64,000 nucleotides of DNA, from positions 1 through 64,000 of the forward strand of contig JAFGXQ010000052.1 in NCBI GenBank assembly GCA_016936575.1, given 5' to 3'. The notes beneath the pieces were generated by a model. It saw only the letters and a program-made list of their open reading frames with translations, searched no databases and was not told where the DNA came from. Within the stretch, counting starts at the first letter, position 1. The number at the start of each line of letters is the position of its first letter. The stretch is from Deltaproteobacteria bacterium. Its GTDB lineage: Bacteria > Myxococcota_A > Polyangia > JAAYKL01. Positions 1-9,234 of the stretch are shown here, piece by piece. Both the position numbers and the translations under genes were made by a program.

Positions 1-155
1 TCCGTGTCGGTATCGGTGTCGCTATCCGTGTCGGTATCGGTGTCACTGTCCGTGTCCGTATCGGTGTCACTGTCCGTGTCCGTATCGGTGTCGCTGTCCG
101 TGTCCGTGTCCGTATCAGTGTCACTGTCCGTGTCCGTATCGGTGTCGGCATCTGC
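1..155. repeat. GAY-rich tandem repeat coding Asp/Thr/Ser linker
   Basis: Degenerate six-base units on the minus strand (GAY followed by an ACN, AGY or TCN codon) code the acidic linker of the partial lipoprotein. Near-identical 18-24 base blocks recur, which suggests growth by slippage or unequal recombination. The plus strand reads as an open Ser/Val frame that is only a shadow. Confidence 0.85.
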
Positions 156-320
156 GTCACTGCTATCTGTACCCACAATATTGTCCGAATCTGTAATAAC
201 ATCTGTACCAGTGTCTGAATCATCACCGGAAGAGCTTCCGTTGCCGGAACAACTGACAATTAAACTGGCGAATAAAAAAATTCCCCACAACATGAACGAC
301 TGCTTCATAGCGTGCCTCAT
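1..320 (-). CDS. Lipoprotein with Asp/Thr/Ser repeat linker, 3' part outside window
   Basis: Read on the minus strand, this frame opens with a short basic N-terminus, a hydrophobic stretch (LWGIFLFASLIVSC) ending in a lipobox, then a Ser/Gly/Asp-rich segment. From about residue 50 it becomes a DTDTDSDT repeat that runs off the left edge. The start at 320 lies a few bases after GGGGGAGAG. A second in-frame ATG at 308 gives MKQSFMLW and is possible but has poor spacing to that site. The same architecture (lipobox, acidic linker, C-terminal domain) occurs in the next gene, so the missing part probably carries a secreted domain. The function of that domain cannot be seen. Confidence 0.8.
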   Translation of the reverse strand, partial: MRHAMKQSFMLWGIFLFASLIVSCSGNGSSSGDDSDTGTDVITDSDNIVGTDSSDADADTDTDTDSDTDTDTDTDSDTDTDTDSDTDTDTDSDTDTDTDSDTDTDT

Positions 321-541
321 TTCTCTCCCCCAAAATTAATTACTTTGCGATACAACAGAGTAGAAACTTCATTGTTTCACGAACCTGAATGCTTGCCACC
401 TTATAGCAACAAAAACAGACCAAATGTCAACACAATTGGATTTTTTTTCATATACCGGAACCCACACATCCAAACGAAGCGGCGAAGTTCCGTGAAAAAC
501 CCACTTTTGTATCGAAATTGATTCGGGCAGAGTAACCGCGC

Positions 542-2383
542 CTACTGCACGCACTCCAGAATATTACAGAAATTGCCGTTCAGAATCGCTGCACCGAACC
601 AGGCGAGGAACTGGTCGAAATACAGTTCATTGTGATATTGATCTTCATTCAGCCCGCTGGGGTCTGTGGTAAGCCCCCAGGTATCTGTTCCTTCATAAAA
701 CGCCGCGAGCTCTCGGCTGAAGGCCTCTGCCGCATCTGCGTCGCCCGCACCCATCGCCGCGGCGGCCCACATGCCGACTGTCAGGTGACTGTGTTCATTG
801 CGCGAGCGACTGATGGTGCCGCCCGCCAAATCCTCCCATATATCGGTGATCGGCACCTGCGTACCGTCCATCTGATAGAAGTTGGCCAGGTGCGCGGGAG
901 AATTTGCATGACTGTCGGTCCCCCCCGAAGCCGCGGCGCTTTTCACAAAGTTCATGGCGTTCGTTAAAAACGCCACAGCACGCGGTTCATTAAACCATAT
1001 GGCATCAGTCGCAATACGCCAGTAGACTCGAATACCATCTTTAAACATGGAATGACCATTATCGTAGGCATTGTATCCGGGCCCGTCCGCGAGCAGGTTT
1101 CCCCAGGCATCCATCCAGTCGGGAAGCAGACCGCGCGAATATCCGGGATTGGCTTCGATGGTGGTGTAGCACTGATCGATAACCGCTGCCCAATTGTGAT
1201 CATTGTACATGTCAAAGGAATCAAAAATCCGATAAAACGCCGGGGCAAAATAGCCGGGGTTCAAACTGCTGGAACTGCCGAACTCGTTGCCGGGACGCAC
1301 GTATCGTCCGTCTTCAATCATACCGTCCCAAATAGAATTCAATATAGATTGAGCACGCGCCGCATAGCTCACGCCATTATGCGTGTAGTTCTGCCACACG
1401 CCCCGCGTCACCAGATGGTCGGCAAAAATGAGCATTGTCGCGATGTCCTGGTCGGCATCGGTGGCCGCGTTCTCCCCAATGACTGCGCCCTGTTCGTTGC
1501 AGCGCCAGTTATAGACCCAACCGTTCCACATGTAGTCTTCTCCTGCCCCCCAGATGGTATTGAAATATGTTTGGTCGTTACTGTACAACGCCGCAATCAT
1601 CCCGTACGCAACGCCTTCAGACACCGCATCATTCGGCTCTTCGGATTTCGGGCGATGAACCAGTTTCACCGAGTACGCATCAATATTGCGCGCTTTGATG
1701 CCGGCCCATGTATCATTCAACGCGGTGGTCCAATCCGCGAGTACCCGCGTTTCCCCGGCCAACTGTTCATATGGATAATCCACATAGACCACCGGTCCGG
1801 TATCGGTATCGATATCTGAATCCGTGTCTGCATCCGTATCCGAGTCCGTATCGGTGTCGGCATCGGTATCGCTGTCTGTATCACTATCCGAATCGGTATC
1901 GCTGTCACTATCGGTATCGCTGTCCGAATCCGTGTCAGTATCGGAATCTGTGTCGCTGTCGGAATCCGTATCACTATCAGAATCAGAATCCGCATCTGTA
2001 TCTGAGTCGCTGTCCGTGTCGCTATCCGAATCGGTATCACTGTCACTATCGCTATCGCTGTCACTGTCCGCGTCCGTATCGCTATCACTATCCGTGTCAC
2101 TATCCGAATCGGTGTCCGAATCGGCATCCGTATCCGCATCGCCGTCCGCTGTTCCCACATAGCATCCGAATACCCCGTTAATCACGGTGCACGCTTTCGC
2201 CTGCGCGGCGCAATCGGTTGTCAATACCCAGTCACCGTCATCGCAGGTGACCAATTCATCTCCATCGCACGTATGCTGGCCATCGGTGCATAGACCGTTT
2301 TGCGTTCCCGAGTTGCCCGTATCAGAACCGCATCCGACAACAAACAACCATAAGGTAAAAACAAATAAGCTGGTTTGCTTCAC
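542..2383 (-). CDS. GH8-family glycoside hydrolase lipoprotein
   Basis: A surface lipoprotein glycosidase that probably cleaves a beta-1,4-linked polysaccharide (cellulose, chitosan or xylan type). Residues 1-18 are a lipoprotein signal ending FVVGC. Residues 31-75 form a Cys-rich module of the C..G.H.C.G..L..C kind. Residues 82-193 are a long Asp/Ser/Thr linker. The GH8 domain fills about 198-613. Family signatures are [12 protein letters not shown], with Glu254 the expected general acid, and ATDADQDIA (305-313), whose Asp is the expected second catalytic residue. The start is GTG with AAGGAG about seven bases upstream. It shares its linker style with the gene downstream. GH8 assignment is firm; substrate is not determinable. 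Confidence 0.9.
   Translation of the reverse strand: MKQTSLFVFTLWLFVVGCGSDTGNSGTQNGLCTDGQHTCDGDELVTCDDGDWVLTTDCAAQAKACTVINGVFGCYVGTADGDADTDADSDTDSDSDTDSDSDTDADSDSDSDSDSDTDSDSDTDSDSDTDADSDSDSDTDSDSDTDSDTDTDSDSDTDSDSDTDSDSDTDSDTDADTDTDSDTDADTDSDIDTDTGPVVYVDYPYEQLAGETRVLADWTTALNDTWAGIKARNIDAYSVKLVHRPKSEEPNDAVSEGVAYGMIAALYSNDQTYFNTIWGAGEDYMWNGWVYNWRCNEQGAVIGENAATDADQDIATMLIFADHLVTRGVWQNYTHNGVSYAARAQSILNSIWDGMIEDGRYVRPGNEFGSSSSLNPGYFAPAFYRIFDSFDMYNDHNWAAVIDQCYTTIEANPGYSRGLLPDWMDAWGNLLADGPGYNAYDNGHSMFKDGIRVYWRIATDAIWFNEPRAVAFLTNAMNFVKSAAASGGTDSHANSPAHLANFYQMDGTQVPITDIWEDLAGGTISRSRNEHSHLTVGMWAAAAMGAGDADAAEAFSRELAAFYEGTDTWGLTTDPSGLNEDQYHNELYFDQFLAWFGAAILNGNFCNILECVQ
1805..2140. repeat. Long Asp/Ser/Thr-coding tandem repeat (about 112 residues)
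   Basis: About 336 bases of GAY alternating with Ser/Thr/Ala codons separate the Cys-rich module from the GH8 catalytic domain. It is the longest such linker in the window. Codon choice varies between units, so the protein pattern is kept more strictly than the DNA. Confidence 0.85.
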
Positions 2384-2676
2384 GAAGGTCTCCTTTTATT
2401 ATCAAGTTCAAAACCAAATTATCCGACGTTCCCGCGCGGACATATAATAGCCGATAATAGTCAAAAAGAGCCCTGCTGTACAGGTGGCGCGAAAACTGCC
2501 ATCCCACGGTTATTTTACACAATTAAAAAAAGCATCAGGGGGACGTTTTTTTTGAGGGATTGAGGTATACACCGCCTTTACTGTTGAAAAATCTATTAAA
2601 AAAAATAAAACACAGTTGAAAATCATAAAAACACAACGTGCCCCGATAACATAAGAAATACCCGACAAAACAAACC

Positions 2677-4173
2677 ATGCTTTTCAGTTCCCAAATATTT
2701 TTCTTTTATTTTCTGCCCGTTGCGCTGCTCGGCTACTATATTGCCCCCAGGTCATGGCGGCATCTGGTGCTCACCGCCTTCAGCTATCTCTTTTACGGCT
2801 GGGCCAATCCCCTCTTCGCGCTGATTATGTTCACGACCACCGCTCTCAACTATCTTTTCGGGCTCGTCATCGCCAATGACGCGGTGAACGTTTTGTCGTC
2901 GTTAAAGACATCCCACCCTCTGCCGGCATTACCGGCAGGTGACATCACCGCTGCCGCACTCAACGTTCCACGCAGCCGCCGGCAACGGTTCGCACTGATA
3001 TCGTCGGTTTTTGTGAGCCTCGCCGCCCTCGGATTTTTTAAATATTTCAACTTCGCCATCGACACATATAACGACGCGCTGCAGCTAGTGGGGGCCACGT
3101 CCCATCAATGGCACAATCTGCTCCGGGTGACACTCCCCCTCGGAATCAGCTTTTACACGTTTCAGGCCATGAGCTACACCATCGATGTGTATCGCGGACA
3201 GGCTCGCGCCATTACTCGATTTATAGACTTTGCCTGCTATGTTTCCATGTTTCCGCAATTGGTTGCCGGCCCCATTATCCGTTTTCAGGAAATTGAACGC
3301 CAACTTCGAGAACGGGTACTCACGCTGACCAAATTCAGCCGGGGCGTGGCGTTTGTCTCATTCGGTCTGGCCAAAAAAATTCTGCTGGCCAACAGTTGCG
3401 GAAAAATCGCGGATACCTGCTTCAACGCAGCTTCGCTCGACACCGTTGATGCCTGGTTCGGTGCGATCGCATATGCGTTCCAGATTTATTTCGATTTTTC
3501 AGCATACTCCGATATGGCCATCGGACTGGGGCTCATGCTCGGCTTTGTGTTTCCCAAAAACTTCGACTCCCCCTACCTGTCGAAATCCATCACCGAATTC
3601 TGGCATCGCTGGCACATCTCTTTGTCCACCTGGCTTCGCGACTATCTCTATTTCTCATTGGGCGGAAATCGAAAATCGAATACACGAACGTACGTGAACC
3701 TGGCAATGGTGATGCTACTTGGCGGCCTGTGGCACGGCGCATCGTGGAACTTCGTAATATGGGGAGGCATTCATGGGGGGGTTCTGATTTTTGAACGTCT
3801 TCAGGGAAAGGAAAGCGCCTACCGTACGCTGCCCAACTGGCTGCGAACGTTCATCACGTTTATCATTGTGACGCTTGCCTGGGTCTTCTTTCGCGCGCCC
3901 GACATCCACTCTGCAGTCACCTACATCGGCAGTATGTTCGGTCAGGGAACCCCCGGCGCCGCATCTTATCTGATCTCGGGAATTCTCTATTCTCCCTACG
4001 CGGTTCTGGCGCTGGTATCTGCCGCCGCAATCACCTGGACGGCACCTCAAACATGGGAGTTGACCAGAAAAATCGGTCCCGGCAAAGCAACCCTGTGCAT
4101 CGGTCTGCTGGCAATATCACTCATTGTGATGTCCACCCAATCTTTCAACCCGTTCATCTATTTCATTTTTTAG
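2677..4173 (+). CDS. MBOAT O-acyltransferase, AlgI/PatA-like
   Basis: A multi-pass inner-membrane acyltransferase that, by family, passes acetyl groups across the membrane for O-acetylation of an exported polysaccharide. It starts FSSQIFFFYFLPVALLGYY, as AlgI-type proteins do. It carries FDFSAYSDMAIG (273-284), FWHRWHISLSTWLRDYLY (309-325) and GGLWHGASWNF (349-359), with His353 at the expected catalytic position. Length (498 aa) fits the family (about 470-520). The next two genes encode AlgJ/AlgX-type SGNH proteins, the usual partners. No alginate or other polymerase gene is in the window, so the acceptor glycan is unknown and I give no alg symbol. Confidence 0.92.
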   Translation: MLFSSQIFFFYFLPVALLGYYIAPRSWRHLVLTAFSYLFYGWANPLFALIMFTTTALNYLFGLVIANDAVNVLSSLKTSHPLPALPAGDITAAALNVPRSRRQRFALISSVFVSLAALGFFKYFNFAIDTYNDALQLVGATSHQWHNLLRVTLPLGISFYTFQAMSYTIDVYRGQARAITRFIDFACYVSMFPQLVAGPIIRFQEIERQLRERVLTLTKFSRGVAFVSFGLAKKILLANSCGKIADTCFNAASLDTVDAWFGAIAYAFQIYFDFSAYSDMAIGLGLMLGFVFPKNFDSPYLSKSITEFWHRWHISLSTWLRDYLYFSLGGNRKSNTRTYVNLAMVMLLGGLWHGASWNFVIWGGIHGGVLIFERLQGKESAYRTLPNWLRTFITFIIVTLAWVFFRAPDIHSAVTYIGSMFGQGTPGAASYLISGILYSPYAVLALVSAAAITWTAPQTWELTRKIGPGKATLCIGLLAISLIVMSTQSFNPFIYFIF

Positions 4174-4186
4174 TCGAGGAACACCG

Positions 4187-6883
4187 ATGATCACCGAACG
4201 CGAAGCTGCTGCCGAAAAAGAAATTGGACACACCGATATTTCGCGACGATCCGCCATCTTTCTAACCGCCGCGTTTCTGATATTGATCGTGACCGGTGCT
4301 GTTCTCGACCTGGTCTTTCGCGTATTTTCCACACCGGACCCGCTGGTGCCTGCCGTTAGCGCGCAGCCGGTTCAACCCGGTCCCTTTCAAGCCGCACGTC
4401 AGATAAACGCAGACAAGCTGTCCCAAATTACCGCATACGAAAATCAGCTGAATCAACAGAGCCCCATTACCCGATGGTTCGTTCCCCCCGTTCAAAAACT
4501 GTTCTTCAAGGCGCTTCGCTTCGGAAATGAAAAAGTCTATGTGGGTAAAGGCAAATGGTTGTTTTACCGCCCGGGCATGGACTATCTGACCGGCGCGAAC
4601 TTCATGAACCCTCGCACCCTCGAATCCCGTGCACGTTCCGGGGCCGAATGGCAAGATATGACTGAGCCCGATCCCATACCGGCCCTAATTGAATTCAAAA
4701 ATGAACTTGAGGCTCAGGGAATCACCCTGCTGGTGGTTCCCACTCCGACCAAGGCAATGATTTACGGTGATCAGTTTGCCATTGCAAAAAGCCTCGCCTC
4801 GCCCCCGCTCAACAATCCGGGCTATAAAGCGTTTACAACTGCGCTGAACAAGGCAGGGGTTCATATCGTGCACCTGCACGAGCTTTTCTCAACACACCGG
4901 GAGATACCGCTCTACCTGCAAACCGACAGTCATTGGACCCCGGCGGGCATGTCGCTGGCGGCCGATGCCATTTCCGAACGAGTGCGGGAGCTGATTCCCG
5001 ACACCGCGAAAACGAACCCTCCATATCGTATTTCATCGACCGCCATAGAAACGCGCGGAGACCTCGCAGCGATGCTTCGTATGTCGGATTCAACGCTGCC
5101 GATAAATCTCGAAAAGGCGCGTATCGAACAGGTTCTCCAGCAAAACAATAGTCCATGGCAGCCGGAAACATCCGCCCCTGTACTGCTGCTCGGCGACAGT
5201 TTCAGCAATATCTATTCCCTGGAAGGCATGAATTGGGGCACCTCCGCCGGGCTTGCCGAGCATATTTCGTATCGACTGCAGCAACCCATTGATGCCATTC
5301 GCATAAACGATAACGGTTCGTTCGCCACACGGGCCTACCTGAGCAGACTGCAGCAACAGGGGAAAAATCGTCTGTCCGGAAAAAAAGTCGTTATCTATCA
5401 ATTTGCGATCCGCGAACTGGCCAAGGGCAACTGGAAAACCCAATTGCCGATGACGCCCAAGCAGGCACCGCGCGCGGATGCGCTCCTTCGCGGTTCAGTC
5501 AGCGGAACCGTTTCGGCGCTGAAACCCATTTCCCGAAACGACGACAGCACCTATCGCGATTGTCTGATTCCCATCGTACTGAAAAACCCAACCCCCAAAA
5601 ACGGCACCGCTTTTCAACAGGATATTATTGTATATGTGTGGGGCATGCGAAATGGAAAACGGACCGAGTGGAATCAAAAACGTATCGGCGAATCGATTTC
5701 ATTGCGCATCACTCCGTTTGAAGAACAGGAAAGCCGCATGGGGAGCTTTCGCAGACTCGATTTCACCGATGAGGCGCACCTGCTGCTGCCCACCTACCTG
5801 GCGGACGAGGGTGCACCCGGGAATACGCCGGCACCCACCGATGTCGCCGCTGCAGAACCCAAACAGCAAAACACAACGCATGAACACGCCACCCAACGCA
5901 TGCCGGCGTCCGAACCTCCTCAAACGAAACAGTTTCTCGACGCAATTGCTTCCATGCTGGAAGCCTCTGACGCGCCGGTGGTTGACGCAGCCGATTCCGG
6001 TTGGTTGCTGCTTCGGCAGGAGTTGGTTCATCTGACCAAAGGCGTTTTCTGGGGGCCGGCCGCTGCGGTGGTGAGTGAATCTGAAAACGAAGACGCGGCC
6101 GATCCGTTGCCTGCGATTTTGGATTTTCACCACCAGCTGCAACAGCGCGGTATATCTCTGGTGTTGGTACCGGTCCCCCCAAAAGCCGTCATATACCCGG
6201 ATACTATCGATGCCGATCTTACGGTGCCCGCCACGCGTGCAGATATGTACCACCAACAGTTCTACGAATTGCTCCGCAAAGAAGGGGTAACCGTACTTGA
6301 CCTGACCGACAAAATGATTGAAGCAAAAACAACCGACACTTTTCCGCTGTACTGCAAACAGGACAGCCACTGGAGCCCAAGCGCCTGTCAACTGGCTGCG
6401 CGCGAAATTCATGCTCAAATAGCGTCGCTGCTGAAAGGCGTTGCGGTACCCCATAAAAAATACGCACGTCACGAAAGCAATCTCACCATCGAAGGCGATT
6501 TGCGGCAGAAATTGAACGATACGACCGTGAAGCCGGAAACCATTCATATTGTATCAATTTTTGAACAACAGCCGTCCCCCCCGGAGGGAACCACATGGAA
6601 AGAAAGTCCTGTGCTGCTCATCGGAGACAGTCACACGCTGGTTTACCATGTCGGGGGCGACCTGCACGCCGAACACGCCGGGCTCGCCGATCATCTGGCG
6701 GCGGAGCTGGGATTTCCAATTGATGTAATGGGAATCCGCGGCAGCGGCACCACAATGGCACGCGTCTCGCTGCTGCGACGCAAGGATAGCCTTACCAACA
6801 AAAAAGTTGTACTATGGTGTTTTACAGCCAGAGATTTCACCGAATCGACCAGCGGCTGGGCCATCGTTCCGGTGGCGCGCTAA
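4187..6883 (+). CDS. Membrane-anchored protein with two fused AlgJ/AlgX-type SGNH acetyltransferase domains
   Basis: It follows the MBOAT gene by 13 bases. One membrane segment (about 24-47) anchors two similar domains in the periplasm. Domain 1 (about 115-415) has GKWLFYRPG, the D-x-H pair TDSHW (Asp247, His249) and LLLGDSFS with nucleophile Ser338. Domain 2 (about 600-890) has QDSHW (Asp726, His728) and LLIGDSHT (Ser815). The part between (about 420-540) looks like a separate beta-rich region followed by a Pro/Ala-rich linker. Known AlgJ/AlgX proteins have one SGNH domain in about 400-480 aa; this one has two, both with intact catalytic residues. Probable role: the periplasmic step of O-acetyl transfer from the MBOAT partner to a glycan. 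Confidence 0.85.
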   Translation: MITEREAAAEKEIGHTDISRRSAIFLTAAFLILIVTGAVLDLVFRVFSTPDPLVPAVSAQPVQPGPFQAARQINADKLSQITAYENQLNQQSPITRWFVPPVQKLFFKALRFGNEKVYVGKGKWLFYRPGMDYLTGANFMNPRTLESRARSGAEWQDMTEPDPIPALIEFKNELEAQGITLLVVPTPTKAMIYGDQFAIAKSLASPPLNNPGYKAFTTALNKAGVHIVHLHELFSTHREIPLYLQTDSHWTPAGMSLAADAISERVRELIPDTAKTNPPYRISSTAIETRGDLAAMLRMSDSTLPINLEKARIEQVLQQNNSPWQPETSAPVLLLGDSFSNIYSLEGMNWGTSAGLAEHISYRLQQPIDAIRINDNGSFATRAYLSRLQQQGKNRLSGKKVVIYQFAIRELAKGNWKTQLPMTPKQAPRADALLRGSVSGTVSALKPISRNDDSTYRDCLIPIVLKNPTPKNGTAFQQDIIVYVWGMRNGKRTEWNQKRIGESISLRITPFEEQESRMGSFRRLDFTDEAHLLLPTYLADEGAPGNTPAPTDVAAAEPKQQNTTHEHATQRMPASEPPQTKQFLDAIASMLEASDAPVVDAADSGWLLLRQELVHLTKGVFWGPAAAVVSESENEDAADPLPAILDFHHQLQQRGISLVLVPVPPKAVIYPDTIDADLTVPATRADMYHQQFYELLRKEGVTVLDLTDKMIEAKTTDTFPLYCKQDSHWSPSACQLAAREIHAQIASLLKGVAVPHKKYARHESNLTIEGDLRQKLNDTTVKPETIHIVSIFEQQPSPPEGTTWKESPVLLIGDSHTLVYHVGGDLHAEHAGLADHLAAELGFPIDVMGIRGSGTTMARVSLLRRKDSLTNKKVVLWCFTARDFTESTSGWAIVPVAR

Positions 6884-6896
6884 TGTGGAGAAATGA

Positions 6897-8435
6897 ATGA
6901 AACATTGCATGTTGAAAACCGTCCTGTTTTGCTTTTTCATATCCGTTTTTTCGGGCGGATGCGGCGGCTCCGAAGACAATAAGAGTTCGACAAAACAGGG
7001 CGATTCGCCATCAAAAAAGGCGCCCCCAAAAGCGGCTCCTCCAAAAATAAAACAACCGAAATTTGAACACGAATACCTGGTTCGCGGCCGAAAAAATCTG
7101 CTGGTATTTGAAGGCGCCGTCGAAAAGATTTCCACAGTTCCCAGGGTGGAAGAAATGAACTACGACGACCTGATCAGTACCATCAAAGTAACGGTGAATA
7201 CCGTCATTCACGGCCGGACCGATGCGAAATACCTGGTCATTCAGATTCCGGTGGTGCGCGGAAAAACTGCGCTTCCGGCAGCGTCCATTCAAACCGGAGA
7301 CCACATTCGGTTTTCGGCGGTTCCCTGGGACGACGTTATAGAGTCCGTAAAATCCATAGAGCAGGTCGACCACGTCATGGATTACCAGAGCCCCGTGTAC
7401 TTCGCATTGGCCTTCGCAACTCCCGAAAAGAAAAAAGAGCCGGCGCCTGAACAAATCGCCCGAATGCGCGCTGCAGCGATTCAGAAAACCCGTACCGTCA
7501 TTGAGGGTGAGCTTGCCCGATACGGACAGGGAGACTGGGAGACCTGGCGAAAATCGATGGAACCCTTGTACGATGAAATCGAAGATCGCGCATCCGCACT
7601 GCCGGAAAACAAATTCGGCAGCAGCGGACTAATCGTGGAACCGACGCTCCCCACCGAAATACAGGGAACGCCTTCCAACGAAAACCCTGGGGTCACCCAA
7701 ATCATCGAATTTGAACGGGAATTGCGCAGTCACGGCATTGACTTCATTTATGTGTCGATTCCCCGTCCCTGGCTGATTTACCCCGAAGATATTACGAAGG
7801 TGACGCCCCCCCATGATTATGTGACGCCCAACTATCGTCAAAACCTCCTGTCCCTGTTGGAAGCCGATGTTGAAGTGGTCGATACTCTGCCGCTCCTGCT
7901 CGCTCACAAACACAACCCATCCACAAATACCAAATTCTACACCCCCAACAGCGGCGACCTTCACCCGCCGATGGAAGCCATGGGCATCGTCGCCGACGCA
8001 GTGGCCGAACGGCTGCAACGATACGGCTACACCAGTATGCAATACGAATTTCTCACGTCGCAACCGATGATTCGCCCCGGCGCTGTTCATCAAGAACTGC
8101 TGCAAATCGTCACCGCGGACGGAATGCTGTACCAGGACAATGCGGACTCGCCAGTATTGTTTATCGGGGACAGCACCATACGTGTCAATCACCCGGCGCC
8201 GGCAGTGGGGTTCACCGCGCAACTGGCGCAGCGAATGGGATTTCGCCCCAGCCTGCGACAACGCAACAGCTTCAAACTGGCGGATTTCGCAAAGGAACCG
8301 TCCTCAATCCTACAGGGCAAGCGAGTCGTGGTATGGGTGGCCTGGTCCCTGTGCCTCGGTAAAATCAACGCTCGCATCTGCTGGAAACCCAAAGTGGACT
8401 GGAACCAATCACGGGTATTCGCCGCCCCGAAATAG
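6897..8435 (+). CDS. Lipoprotein with a third AlgJ/AlgX-like SGNH domain
   Basis: It starts 13 bases after the tandem-SGNH gene. The signal peptide ends FSGGC (Cys22); Ser at -3 is not the commonest lipobox residue. A Lys/Pro-rich tether follows (about 30-55), then a domain of unknown type (about 60-165), then an SGNH-like domain (about 245-500). That domain keeps GDLH (Asp354, His356) and LFIGDST (Ser426), matching the D-x-H plus GDS pattern of the two upstream copies, although the rest is diverged. It is probably the outer-membrane-associated member of the acetylation cassette. It could instead be a binding or esterase component. Confidence 0.75.
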   Translation: MKHCMLKTVLFCFFISVFSGGCGGSEDNKSSTKQGDSPSKKAPPKAAPPKIKQPKFEHEYLVRGRKNLLVFEGAVEKISTVPRVEEMNYDDLISTIKVTVNTVIHGRTDAKYLVIQIPVVRGKTALPAASIQTGDHIRFSAVPWDDVIESVKSIEQVDHVMDYQSPVYFALAFATPEKKKEPAPEQIARMRAAAIQKTRTVIEGELARYGQGDWETWRKSMEPLYDEIEDRASALPENKFGSSGLIVEPTLPTEIQGTPSNENPGVTQIIEFERELRSHGIDFIYVSIPRPWLIYPEDITKVTPPHDYVTPNYRQNLLSLLEADVEVVDTLPLLLAHKHNPSTNTKFYTPNSGDLHPPMEAMGIVADAVAERLQRYGYTSMQYEFLTSQPMIRPGAVHQELLQIVTADGMLYQDNADSPVLFIGDSTIRVNHPAPAVGFTAQLAQRMGFRPSLRQRNSFKLADFAKEPSSILQGKRVVVWVAWSLCLGKINARICWKPKVDWNQSRVFAAPK

Positions 8436-8515
8436 ACAATGCGTCGTCGAAACGCATATTCATGTCGGCCCTGTAAAAAATCTATCGAACCCCATCTACA
8501 TTTGAAAACGCGAGC

Positions 8516-8851
8516 TCAGGGTGACTTTTCGCCATACATCTCTGTAATCAGCAGACGAACTCTTGCCGCTTCATCTGCACTTAGTGCACCGATTTTCTTG
8601 ATCAATCGTTTTTTGGAGATGGTGCGAATCTGATCAACTGCGATTTCGCTTTCTTTACTTTTTACCGAAATCTGAATACGACTGCGCCACGAAGAATGAA
8701 TCGCTGTTGTAAGGGGACATACCACCACTGTCTGCAAATGCAGATTCATCAAATCATCACTGACCACCGCAACCGGCCGCGTTTTGTTGATTTCTGCGCC
8801 CACAACCGGGTCCAGATTGGCCCAATAAATACTGTACCGCTCTATCTTCAT
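8516..8851 (-). CDS. mazF: MazF/PemK-family endoribonuclease toxin
   Basis: A 111-aa toxin that, by family, cuts mRNA at short sequence motifs. It shows the standard order: SIYWANLDPVVGAE at the N-terminus, then KTRPVAVVS, then VVVCPLTTA, then DQIRTISKKRLIKKIG. Its start codon overlaps the antitoxin stop by four bases (ATGA), so the two are translationally coupled with the antitoxin first, as is usual. Confidence 0.92.
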   Translation of the reverse strand: MKIERYSIYWANLDPVVGAEINKTRPVAVVSDDLMNLHLQTVVVCPLTTAIHSSWRSRIQISVKSKESEIAVDQIRTISKKRLIKKIGALSADEAARVRLLITEMYGEKSP

Positions 8852-9081
8852 CCCATGTCCTCAGCATCGAGCTCCGCCCAGTCAGTCCAGTCTTCGTCAC
8901 TTTCCGCCATCGCCTGATAGGTCTCTTTCCACGACAATTGCTTGCCATCGGATTTTTCTATCAATACACCATCTTCTGTCTCACGAAGCGTCACCTTGTC
9001 ACCAAAGCCGTATTTCAGCAGCAGTCTTCTCGGCAGTCGAATTCCCTTGCTGTTACCAACCTGAATAACTTTTGCGTCCAT
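8848..9081 (-). CDS. mazE: MazE/AbrB-type antitoxin
   Basis: A 77-aa protein with an N-terminal SpoVT/AbrB DNA-binding fold (VIQVGNSKGIRLPRRLL) and an acidic, Trp-containing tail (SDEDWTDWAELDAEDMG) of the kind that wraps the toxin. AGGAGG sits nine bases before the ATG. It is first in the two-gene operon and should neutralise the neighbouring MazF and repress its own promoter. Confidence 0.92.
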   Translation of the reverse strand: MDAKVIQVGNSKGIRLPRRLLLKYGFGDKVTLRETEDGVLIEKSDGKQLSWKETYQAMAESDEDWTDWAELDAEDMG

Positions 9082-9099
9082 GTAAAACCTCCTCTCACA

Positions 9100-9127
9100 A
9101 TCGTAACTACCGTAATTACATTGTCAA
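9100..9127 (-). promoter_or_regulatory. Promoter and likely operator of the mazEF operon
   Basis: On the minus strand TTGACA (9127-9122) and TACGAT (9105-9100) are 16 bases apart. The spacer and the -10 contain GTAATTAC (9119-9112), a perfect palindrome, followed one base later by the near-copy GTAGTTAC (9110-9103). Such a pair overlapping the promoter suits an AbrB-fold autorepressor. The operator role is inferred. Confidence 0.75.
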
Positions 9128-9234
9128 CCAAAACCGATTCAGACTGCTCCGTAGAAGCCGCATTGCATAATTGACAGCATTGAGCCCAAATTCGTTCTTG
9201 ATCGTTTGGCGCTTTTCGCTAGAGTGCCCAACTG

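Noticed and set aside
1-155. Repeats as a possible CRISPR array
   Set aside because: Units are six-base codon pairs without spacers and belong to a protein linker.
4-339. Plus-strand open frame of SVSVSL repeats
   Set aside because: It is the antisense shadow of the Asp/Thr/Ser linker of the minus-strand lipoprotein. The minus strand has a signal peptide and Shine-Dalgarno.
1052-1819. Long plus-strand frame (255 aa) inside the GH8 gene
   Set aside because: It lies opposite intact GH8 motifs and has no family signature.
1824-2162. Plus-strand Ser/Val repeat frame inside the GH8 gene
   Set aside because: Same shadow effect of the acidic linker; no start context, and the GH8 frame is clearly coding.
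5699-6547. 282-aa minus-strand frame inside the tandem-SGNH gene
   Set aside because: It is antisense to a region with intact catalytic motifs and shows His/Arg/Gln-rich shadow composition.
8439-8457. ATGCG/CGCAT inverted repeat as a terminator after the SGNH lipoprotein gene
   Set aside because: Only five base pairs with a nine-base loop and no T-tract.
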